From Balamuthia mandrillaris (lineage: Eukaryota; Discosea; Longamoebia; Balamuthiidae), in contig JAVKOQ010000024.1 in assembly GCA_031835245.1 (NCBI GenBank), positions 62,001 to 126,000 of the forward strand: a stretch of 64,000 bases of DNA. Reading direction: 5' to 3'. A program made the translations under genes and the position numbers. Under the pieces are notes generated by a model. That model had not been told where the DNA came from. It did not search any database and saw only the letters and a program-made list of their open reading frames with translations. This document shows positions 12,703 through 19,706 of the stretch, in pieces. Numbering within the stretch: position 1 is the stretch's first letter; every line of letters begins with the position of its first letter.

Positions 12703-13005
12703 GTGCCTATTTTTCATTTTTCACACAACCACAAAACAAACACCACCACTACCACTACGGACCGCTACGTCAGAGCAGGAGAAGTGAGGAAGCACTACAA
12801 CGTCTCCCATGAAAGCCTTCGTCGTTGGGCGGAGGCGGGAGACGGACGTCTGCGCTTCACCCGTACCCCAGGAGGCAACCGTCTCTACCACCTCGACGAC
12901 ATCCAACGCATCTTCAACCAAAAGGGGGAGCAAACGAAAAAGGAACACCTCTGCTACGGTGCCCTGAGATCGTCCACCTGTCGAGCAAGGTCTGCCCTTT
13001 GGTGA
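12703..13005 (+). mobile_element. Truncated IS607-type transposase (TnpA) N-terminal fragment
   Basis: A 100-codon ORF whose residues about 20-72 (12763-12920) match the MerR-like helix-turn-helix of IS607-family TnpA: YVRAGEVRKHYNVSHESLRR, then WAEAG and RFTRTPGGNRLYHLDDIQRI. Hallmarks are the (V/L)S..(T/S)LRRW motif and RTPGG.R.Y...DI. Family knowledge: IS607 TnpA joins this HTH to a serine-recombinase domain starting with a (I/C)YARVSS motif. Here the reading only reaches KKEHLCYGALRSST and stops at TGA 13006-13008, so the catalytic domain is absent or decayed. Residues 1-19 (His/Asn/Thr-rich) are probably not native. Such genes occur in bacteria, giant viruses and some amoebae, often beside TnpB/Fanzor; no TnpB-like ORF is seen here. 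Likely a transferred element remnant. The HTH could alternatively belong to another MerR-like protein, but RTPGG strongly favours IS607. Confidence 0.72.
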
Positions 13006-13059
13006 CTGCTGCTAACGCGGGCGTAGCAGAGGTGTTCCTTTTTCGTCTGCTCCCCCTTT
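12921..13059. repeat. Inverted repeat, 38-bp arms
   Basis: Left arm 12921-12958 and right arm 13022-13059 are reverse complements with one mismatch in 38, separated by 63 bp. The left arm overlaps the TnpA-like reading frame (codons for KGEQTKKEHLCY), so the right arm is an inverted copy of transposase coding sequence or both are ends of a foldback insertion. The RNA or DNA could form a long hairpin. No clear target-site duplication flanks it. Confidence 0.88.
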
Positions 13060-13339
13060 AATGTAGGCGTTCCAATCATGGTGCTCAGACGGGCCAGGAG
13101 GCGCATGGGAATTTGGCAACACCAACGCCTTCTCTCCAGCAGGTCAACAGGGAGGAGGAGGCCTCATTACCCCTTCAAACCAGTTTTGTAAGGTATGCCC
13201 CCATCACCGCCTCGTGTTTGCATGTGTGGTTCGTTTTCTGATCTCTATTGCTTGTGCTCCTGACTCTAGGGGCCGATACACCACCCTCGTCAAACCCGTG
13301 CCACTGCGGCAGGGGTACGTCCTTTCATTTGACGCACAT

Positions 13340-13408
13340 GTTTGTTTGTAGCTCACCCCCTCCCCCTCCCCCTCCAACAGTGGCCAGGCCGCTCTACACC
13401 TTGGTTGG
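13340..13408. repeat. Dispersed duplicate segment, copy 1
   Basis: The stretch around 13349-13408 (TAGCTCACCCCCTC..., then CCAACAGTGGCCAGGCCGCT and ACACCTTGG.TGG) recurs at about 15057-15107 with small indels. In copy 1 the pyrimidine tract is expanded by CCCCCT units. Confidence 0.75.
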
Positions 13409-13543
13409 TGTGTAGAGCGCGCCGAACCGGTAGTGTGCAAATTATTTGCACACCCCATAACCGGACCTGCTATATCGCAGGTCGTAAATTTGTATACAGG
13501 GGCAGAGCACCCCGGCATCATAACCCTGATTGACAGGGTTGTG
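13391..13543. other. Cluster of five consecutive hairpins (candidate structured RNA/DNA)
   Basis: Five stem-loops follow one another within 153 bp. (1) 13391-13400 with 13407-13418: 10 bp with a 2-nt bulge. (2) 13433-13441 with 13445-13453: 9 bp perfect, 3-nt loop, enclosed by an outer 5-bp stem 13427-13431/13460-13464. (3) 13464-13470 with 13477-13483: 7 bp perfect, 6-nt loop. (4) 13499-13502 with 13510-13513: 4 bp. (5) 13522-13528 with 13534-13540: 7 bp perfect, 5-nt loop, extendable to 10 pairs with a wobble. No tRNA, RNase P, SRP or snRNA signature was recognised. Confidence 0.6.
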
Positions 13544-13806
13544 GAAGCGAACGGGGCAACCTCATGCGTATGATGTCCATCTATGTTCGTTTTGCCAAAG
13601 TTATTCTCACATGACTTTTTCCACTTTGTTTCTTTTGCCTTCTGGGCTGTGGCTTACCGTCTAGTTGGCCTTCCCGTTCTATAAAGGTTCCTGGATTCAC
13701 AATGTGTTTTGGTATTTATCAATGTAACTCTTGCTCTCTTTTCTTGAAGGCCTTACTTTGCTTCCTTTTTCGATTTCGCTTCTCCTGTTCATCCTATAGA
13801 GGCGGT

Positions 13807-14577
13807 TCAATATCTACTATTAATCTGTTCCCATTCAACTTGATTTTTGGTGTGGGTCTTGATGAGGAGCTTGGTGAAGAGGAGGTTGGCAAAGAGGAGG
13901 TCGGCGAAGAGGAGGTTGGTGAAGAGGAGGTTGGCGAAGAGGAGGTTGGTGAAGAGGAGGTCGGCGAAGAGGAGGTCGGTGAAAGAGGAGGTTGGTGAAG
14001 GGGAGGTTGGTGAAGAGGAGGTCGGCGAAGAGGAGGTCAGTGAAGAGGTCAGTGAAGAGGTTGACAAAAAAGTTGTTGGCAAGTGGCTCAAGAAGGAGGG
14101 TACCATACATGCTGGGATGCTCAAGGAGCCTGCTGGTGAGTGACAAAGCAAGGCAGGGAGTGCAAACGAAGGTATGGTTAAAGAAGAGGATGGGGTAAGC
14201 AAAGAGCTCAGTGACTCAGCAGCTTCCTTTTGCTGAGCTTTCTTTTTCTCCTCTTCTTTTCGACACTTGTTTCGGTGGCGTTGCGTTCTTTCTTTCTGGA
14301 GCTGCCTTTTTCGCCGTGTCTTGGCTTCTTGTTCCTCCTTTTCTTGTTGTTGCTGATGGTGGAGCTGGCACTGTTCCTTTGAGGTCGAGGGCGAGGGCGA
14401 GGACGAAGGTGAAACTGAGGGTGAAGAGGGTGAGGCTAAAGAGCAAAGGAGAAAGCAAGGAAGGGCAAGGCAAAGATAAAGACAAACCTGAAGGAAAACC
14501 AAGCCTGTGTTCATTTTCAGCCTCCTCCTGTTGTTGGTCTTGGGTGGAAGGTGCTTTGGGATAACCGTGCTCGGCAA
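13807..14577 (-). CDS. Doubtful ORF, low complexity (Lys/Gln/Glu-rich and Ser-rich)
   Basis: A 256-codon minus-strand ORF with a hydrophobic stretch near residues 26-48 (LVFLQVCLYLCLALPCFLL), a basic/Gln-rich region, then a C-terminal part made of the minisatellite. A second minus-strand ORF (14517-14708) has a basic, bZIP-like composition (AAYKREWRAKKKREREEKEQ). The two could be exons of one gene, but no family was recognised. Much of the length is simple repeat, so this may be non-coding. Confidence 0.2.
   Translation of the reverse strand: MPSTVIPKHLPPKTNNRRRLKMNTGLVFLQVCLYLCLALPCFLLCSLASPSSPSVSPSSSPSPSTSKEQCQLHHQQQQEKEEQEAKTRRKRQLQKERTQRHRNKCRKEEEKKKAQQKEAAESLSSLLTPSSSLTIPSFALPALLCHSPAGSLSIPACMVPSFLSHLPTTFLSTSSLTSSLTSSSPTSSSPTSPSPTSSFTDLLFADLLFTNLLFANLLFTNLLFADLLFANLLFTKLLIKTHTKNQVEWEQINSRY
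13862..14065. repeat. 15-bp minisatellite (GAAGAGGAGGTYGGY)n
   Basis: About 13 near-identical 15-bp units with a T/C alternation (GGTTGGT, GGTCGGC, GGTTGGC). It reads as (GEEEV)n on the plus strand and as Leu/Thr/Asp/Phe-rich repeats on the minus strand, both open. One unit at about 13979-13986 carries an extra base that breaks the plus-strand frame. Confidence 0.88.
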
Positions 14578-15257
14578 TGACGGACTGAAGCATTCTTTTG
14601 TTCTCGCCTTTTTTTAAGTTGCTCCTGTTCCTCCTGTTCCTTCTCCTCCCTTTCTCTTTTCTTTTTTGCTCGCCACTCACGTTTGTATGCAGCTCGGTCT
14701 CGCTTCATGTTTGCTTTTTTATTTTGTTTGTGTTGTTTTCGTCACGAAAAATGGGGACGTTTGGAGGGTGGGACCATTAGCAGGGAAACCCATACAAAAC
14801 CTTGTCCGCGCGGACAAAACTCATTCCCTCTGCTCGACAAAAAAAATTCCTGCTCGACAAAAAAAAATCCCTGTGATCTGTAAAATGGTACATAAGCAGG
14901 AAAACACACGTAGATCAAGCGTAACCGAAACGCTGGACTTTTTTCAAGACGACACGACTGATCCTTATGATCCGAGCACGCCCCTTAAATTAATAAGTCT
15001 CCCGACACGTCGTTTTCTCTCACGTTTTCCTCTCTCTTTGGGGTTTGCTTGTTTTGTAGCTCACCCCCTCTCCAACAGTGGCCAGGCCGCTCTCTACACC
15101 TTGGTGGTTGAGAAAGTGATGAGAAGAGGACACCCAGAGAGTTATCCACCATGACAAAAGACAAGGAGATAAGGGCCTTGCCGGTCACCGCTAATGTGGC
15201 TGTGGAAAAAGCGCCCACACTGTTGCAAATAGTGTCAGCATCTACCACCATTTTGGG
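14578..15257. other. Accessory spacer with duplicated segment and short ORFs
   Basis: No convincing gene. It contains a tandem pair of about 20 bp (CTGCTCGACAAAAAAA... at about 14838-14875), the second copy of the dispersed segment, and an unassigned minus-strand ORF 14985-15251 that directly abuts the PIG-B stop and is probably its 3' untranslated region. Confidence 0.4.
15057..15107. repeat. Dispersed duplicate segment, copy 2
   Basis: Matches 13349-13408: TAGCTCACCCCCTC, CCAACAGTGGCCAGGCCGCT, then CTCTACACCTTGGTGG. It differs by a CT insertion and loss of one T. In both copies a C/T-rich tract ending in CAG precedes GTGGCCAGG or TGGCCAGG, as at an intron 3' end. The two copies lie 1.7 kb apart in the same orientation. 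Confidence 0.75.
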
Positions 15258-15535
15258 TTATTGCTGAATGGGTGGTTCAGCATAAGAAGAAGTAAAAGGT
15301 ACCTCCACGTAGGAATTGTGCTGCAAGAAGTTGGCTATGAGTTGGGCCACTCCCGGAAATGTCACTATATGAGTGGGCAGCATGTTGATAACCTCACCAT
15401 TGGAGTTGATTGATATGTTAGGAGGATAATAGGTGGCGAGGAAACTTGCTGGATCTTCAAAGAATAAGTCACTTTCGTCCTTGTATTCATGCGTCAGCTG
15501 CCCTCTGTTTATCGCATTACAAAGAAATGTTGTCA

Positions 15536-15577
<42 letters not shown>

Positions 15578-17569
15578 CCTCCCAAAGAAAGCAGGGAATG
15601 GTATACGTCGGAGGTGGCTCGCAAGTCAGAAATTGCATTGGAATAGGGGCATGAAGATGGGAGTAAAACGGTGTGGCGTGGCAGGGCGTGAGAAAGTGAA
15701 CAGCACTATCGTTGCGGAGACGTCCCGCCGCATGTTCCTCCCGAAGGTAGCGCATAACTTGCAGTGGTCCACGTTGGTGCACCACCGATAAGTAGAGAGC
15801 TGGTACCACCTGACCCACCATTACCACGAATATAACACCCACTACCATCCACCTCTGCCATCGTGCCCCTCTTCCTCTTTCTCCTCCTCTTCCTTGCGGC
15901 CCTCCTTTTCTTTCTCCAGCACTGCGTTGGCGTTGTTGTAATCGTTGTTCCTGCAGTTTGTTTCTTCTATCCTTACTTTGCTGATTGTTAGTTTGATCCT
16001 TGGCGCTAGATGCATCGCCATCACAACGGCTATCATTGTTATCGTGCTTCTTGCGTGGGTCGTAGTAGTACTGCCAAAGCCAGTTAAGAGCATATCCGCT
16101 ATAAAGGTTGGTTACTGGCAGCATAGCGAACAGAAACCTTATAGTTGCCGTTATTAGCAATGGTGAACCGCAATGCTCATACAATATTAAAGGGTCACAA
16201 AATACCTGAACTCTTTATGAGCCAACAAACTGTACCAAAATACAGTCCACAGCACGAGCGAGGCGAGCAGGTAGCGCCGCGATAGATAGACGCCAGCCAG
16301 AAAGAGGGGCAGGTAGGTTATAAGGATAGTTGGCAATCCCTGGCTCAAGTACCAGTGCCACGCATGGGTACCGTAGAACGAACCCACCCCCTTCATCACG
16401 TTGAAGTACACAAAGTTGTAGGGAACGAATGTCCATTCTCCATACATCACTCTGTCCACAACGCCTCCAGCTGCCAACACTGCCCCACTTATGGGTCGAG
16501 TTAGCTGAGGATGATAGTGGAGGATAAGAAAAAGGGCAAGAGATCTTACGCAGTAGGGGCTACGTGAACAAACACAAAGCGGAAGCGATCCTTGCAAAGC
16601 AACAGGTGGTGAAGGCCCAAGAAGGCCCATATCAGGGCGCTCGTTGGTCTAAGTAGCACTGTTAATGTTGCCAAGGCTACACTTATCACCCTTTTCCTGT
16701 TACCATTCAGACCCGAGGCAAGATATAGAAAGAAGAGCGTTGAGAATGAGTTGTTACCTTCGCAAAACGGAGGCGGGCAATAGTGAAGGCTGCCAGGGCC
16801 AATGATACAGAACGACGGTACAGAGCACGGCCTCTGCCGAGTTCGAGAGTGTACGCACTCCACAATAGAACGTGAACCAGGAGAGCAGCTGCACCACCAT
16901 CTATTCTTTCCGTCACCGATTGTTAACCATTTTTTCTCCTTCCTTTCCCAGCACAGTGTCTTCTGTGGGAGCAACAAACCGTCCAACGAGCAACAAAAGG
17001 GCCACAGTGTGAGTCGGCCAGCTTGTACGTGTAGACGTCGCCAACCACCTGCAACAAGGCTTGCAGCAGCCGTGGTCCATACGCCTTCACACAGACAATG
17101 CATTTTGTGAATCAACTCAACGCGTAGGGAGAGAGAGAGAGAAACAAACCACCGCCTCAGCAAAGTCGAGGGAGAGCAGCTGAAGGAGCTTGTAGAGAGC
17201 AGCAAAAGGGAGTGGGTGTAGGTACGACCTCAGCCGGGCATGAGGCCGCCACTCCCAAGTGAGGTAGCCATAGCCAAACACGGTGTTGTGGGCCACCTCC
17301 AAGCTCTGCCAGTACTCATCCGCCGCAAAGTAGGTCTGCACCAAGAGGGCATTGCAGCAACGGTAGGCCACCAACGCAGCCACCAGCAGGCACCACCGTC
17401 GCCAGCCGGCCTCCTGCTTTTGCTGCTTGGAAGCCTCCTCCTGCTCAGCAGCAGCAGCTGAAGAAGAGGAAGAAAAGCCAGACCACCACCACCACCACCA
17501 CCATGAGGAGAACATCTTTGTGGGAGGGGCGGGGGCAGGGGGGGGGAGGGGCGTGAGAGAGACTTTCAC
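15258..17569 (-). CDS. PIGB: GPI mannosyltransferase 3 (PIG-B, GT22 family)
   Basis: Spliced minus-strand gene of about seven exons ending at TAA 15258-15260. It is a dolichol-phosphate-mannose-dependent GT22 enzyme that adds the third mannose to the GPI-anchor precursor in the ER membrane. Exon 1 shows LLVQTYFAADEYWQSLEVAH and GYGYLTWEWRPHARLRSYLH: the acidic lumenal DEYWQ and the LTWEW..RLRSY motif define the family. Later exons give VVGDVYTYKLAD, LLSWFTFYCGVRTLSNSAE, LRPTSALIWAFLG, YGEWTFVPYNFVYFNVMK, YGTHAWHWYLSQGLP, LLAHKEFRF, VVHQRGPLQVM and LTPCHATPFYSHLHAPIP, all in the PIG-B order. A hydrophilic Lys/Gln-rich loop (about 15930-16050) is an added low-complexity insert. Start is either 17569 or the Met at 17515 before a poly-Trp stretch. 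It is divergent from the FHA gene. Confidence 0.94.
15540..15572. repeat. (CT)n microsatellite in PIG-B intron
   Basis: About 16 CT units on the plus strand, thus (GA)n on the PIG-B sense strand. This is the opposite orientation to nearly all other intronic tracts in the window. Confidence 0.9.
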
Positions 17570-17735
17570 ACTGCGTTACGCCCGCGGTCTGCAAAAATTT
17601 CGAAGGAAAGATAAAAAAAAAAAAAAGGCGAAAGAGAGGAGAGTAGGGAGCGGGGCAGGCAAGGTGGAGGAAGAAGAAGAGCAAACCCGGAGGGAGGGAG
17701 GGAGGGAGCGGGAGGGAGAGGGGGAAGGGCGTTCC

Positions 17736-19706
17736 ATGTGGCCAAAGAGGAGCAGCAGCAACAGCGGCCGAAGTGGCGGCAGGAAGAAGCTGCCCCAATG
17801 TGCTGAAAGCCAAGACGAGGTGGAAGGGGAAGAAGGCACGAACGGAGGGAGGAAGCAGCTGCTACGCGCTGCAACGCAGCAGGACCTCTTGACCGAGTGT
17901 GCCACTCAGTTGTCGCCTGCTGCTTCGCCGGAGGAGCGCAGCCGGAGCGGTAGTAGATCCTCTGCGCTGTTACGCATGGCCACCCAACAAGACCTGTTTG
18001 CCGAAGAAGATTACCCCCAGGAGCAAGAAGACGGCGATGAGGAGGCTGAAGAGGGAGACAACGAGTTGGACAGGTCGGTGGAGCTCTCCATTTTGGAGGC
18101 CTCCACGCAGGAGGAGGACTTTCAGTACTCCCTCACGCCTTCTTCCACCTCTCCTTATTCCTCCTCCTGCCCTTCTCCTTCCTCCTCCCTCAGCAGCGCG
18201 CCAACTCAACCTGATGGACCCTCCCAAGCCTCTTCCACTTTCGGCAACCACCAGGACTTGATCCACGTCGCTGCCACTCAGCCAGACTCTGCCTCACAAC
18301 ATCCGAGCGCCTTCCACTGTGACTCGCCCTCTCCAGATGTGGAGTCACTTCCAACTCAACTCGACTTTGCCTCGCTGAGCGCCTCACAATACCTTCGCTC
18401 TCCTCTTTTGTTGGGAGAGGAAGAACAAGAAGCAGAGTCGCAAAGCAACAAAAACGAGGAAAGCTTCATGGACCTCCCCACTCAAAAAGATGTGGACCTA
18501 TCTCTGTCGCTATCGTTGTCTCATCATCAGCACCAACTATCACCAACCTCACATCACAGCTCTCCTCTTGTTTTGCTGTTCTCTTCTCCTCCATCCTCTC
18601 CTTGTCCAACAACACCGGCTTCTCCATTGCCATCATCGTCAACCTCCTCAACTTCTTCCGACAACTCACAACATCACCCGCAACAGCAGCAACAGGAGGC
18701 GAAGGAGGCAACCAATGAAGCGAAAACAAACAACCACGCTGAAAATGAAAAGCGAAAAGAAACAAGAAAAGAGAAAGAGAAAGAGAAAGAAATAACGTCA
18801 CGAGGAAAGGAAGTGGACCAAACGAAACGAGAAGAAAAGGCGGAGGCGAAGCGAAAACAACAAGAAACTACTAAACAGGAGGAAGAGGAAAAGCAGCTAT
18901 TGCAACAGGAAGAGGGTAGCCAACGGAAGAAGTTGCGGACCGCCACATCCAAAGAAGCATCATCACAGAAGCGACCACACGAAAAACAAACTGTAGTAGG
19001 TTACCTAATTCCTACTGCCTCAACAACCCAAGCAAAGGGGAAAGATGGAAGCAACGGCAAAGGAGATAAAGCATTGCCAGTGACGGAGCAGCACCCCATC
19101 ACGATGGGACGGCATGCCAAGTGCGACGTGCGAATCCGAGACGGCCATATCAGCACCACTCACTGTACAATACGTGCCCTCCCCGTCACCGCTTCTTCCT
19201 CTTCTTCTAGCCACAATAATGTTAATAACAAGGAGGAAGGGAAAGTGTGGCAAGTGGTGGTGGAGGATCAGAGCACCAACGGCACCTTTGTCAACGAAGA
19301 GCTTGTAGGCAAAGGCAATCGTCGCGTCCTTTTGGATGGAGATGAAATAAGCCTTGTGGCTCCTCCCTCCGAGAGCACCGTCAACGATGATATTCCTTCC
19401 ATTATTTATACTTTTAGACACTCCTTGAAGAAACCTCTTTCTGCCTATCCCCCTTTCTTTTTTCATCTTTTTCTCCTGAGAATGAAGAGGATAAGGCGAA
19501 AGTGTCCATTTCCTTACATGGTTAGCCACACCTCCTCCTCTTCATCTTCAACTCCGTCTTGTACATTCGGACTTTCTTCCCCCTGTTGCTCTTCCTCGTC
19601 TTCACTTGCGTTTTCTTGCTGCCGCCCTTCAGAATCATCAAGCTCCTCTTCTTCTGGTTCTGCTTCTTTAACTCCATCTTCTTCTTCTTCTTCTTCATTA
19701 CTATAA
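17736..19706 (+). CDS. FHA-domain protein with SQ/TQ-type cluster
   Basis: A long uninterrupted frame; ATG at 17736 (MWPKRSSSNSGRS) is the first Met, although the frame is open back to 17427. The first 270 residues carry eight TQ motifs, most followed by an acidic residue within two positions: ATQQDLL, ATQLSP, ATQQDLF, STQEED, PTQPDG, ATQPDS, PTQLDF, PTQKDV. This resembles the TQ clusters phosphorylated by ATM/ATR kinases in Rad53, CHK2 and MDC1. A charged Glu/Lys/Gln-rich region follows, then an FHA domain (about 19030-19420) with HPITMGRHAKCDVRI, ISTTHCTIR, STNGTFVNEE and LLDGDEISLV; the Gly-Arg, Ser-x-x-His and Asn-Gly pThr-binding residues are all present. No kinase or BRCT domain follows. 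The Ser-rich tail beyond about 19425 overlaps the antisense end of the next gene and may not be translated as such. Role in DNA-damage signalling is inference. Confidence 0.72.
   Translation: MWPKRSSSNSGRSGGRKKLPQCAESQDEVEGEEGTNGGRKQLLRAATQQDLLTECATQLSPAASPEERSRSGSRSSALLRMATQQDLFAEEDYPQEQEDGDEEAEEGDNELDRSVELSILEASTQEEDFQYSLTPSSTSPYSSSCPSPSSSLSSAPTQPDGPSQASSTFGNHQDLIHVAATQPDSASQHPSAFHCDSPSPDVESLPTQLDFASLSASQYLRSPLLLGEEEQEAESQSNKNEESFMDLPTQKDVDLSLSLSLSHHQHQLSPTSHHSSPLVLLFSSPPSSPCPTTPASPLPSSSTSSTSSDNSQHHPQQQQQEAKEATNEAKTNNHAENEKRKETRKEKEKEKEITSRGKEVDQTKREEKAEAKRKQQETTKQEEEEKQLLQQEEGSQRKKLRTATSKEASSQKRPHEKQTVVGYLIPTASTTQAKGKDGSNGKGDKALPVTEQHPITMGRHAKCDVRIRDGHISTTHCTIRALPVTASSSSSSHNNVNNKEEGKVWQVVVEDQSTNGTFVNEELVGKGNRRVLLDGDEISLVAPPSESTVNDDIPSIIYTFRHSLKKPLSAYPPFFFHLFLLRMKRIRRKCPFPYMVSHTSSSSSSTPSCTFGLSSPCCSSSSSLAFSCCRPSESSSSSSSGSASLTPSSSSSSSLL

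Larger units (their letters stand above)
13067..13562 (+). pseudogene. Unassigned possible exons, perhaps a degenerate gene
   Basis: Three stretches bounded by plausible splice signals: 13067-13192 (reads WEFGNTNAFSPAGQQGG then TPSNQFCK), 13270-13314, and about 13380-13562 (after a T/C-rich tract and CAG at 13379; open as GQAALHLGWCVERAEPVVCK, also open in a second frame). A GTATGA donor could follow at 13563. The phases do not give one unique frame, and no family was recognised. The GQAALHL start recalls an ankyrin-repeat helix, but one motif is not enough. The last stretch coincides with a series of hairpins (13391-13543), so it may instead be structured non-coding sequence. Confidence 0.25.

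Noticed and set aside
12921..13059. CRISPR-like or MITE element with terminal repeats
   Set aside because: Only one repeat pair, no regular spacers, and no target-site duplication; described as an inverted repeat only.
13391..13543. Degenerate tRNA cluster
   Set aside because: No T-loop (GGTTCRA) or acceptor/anticodon geometry; loops and stem lengths do not fit tRNA.
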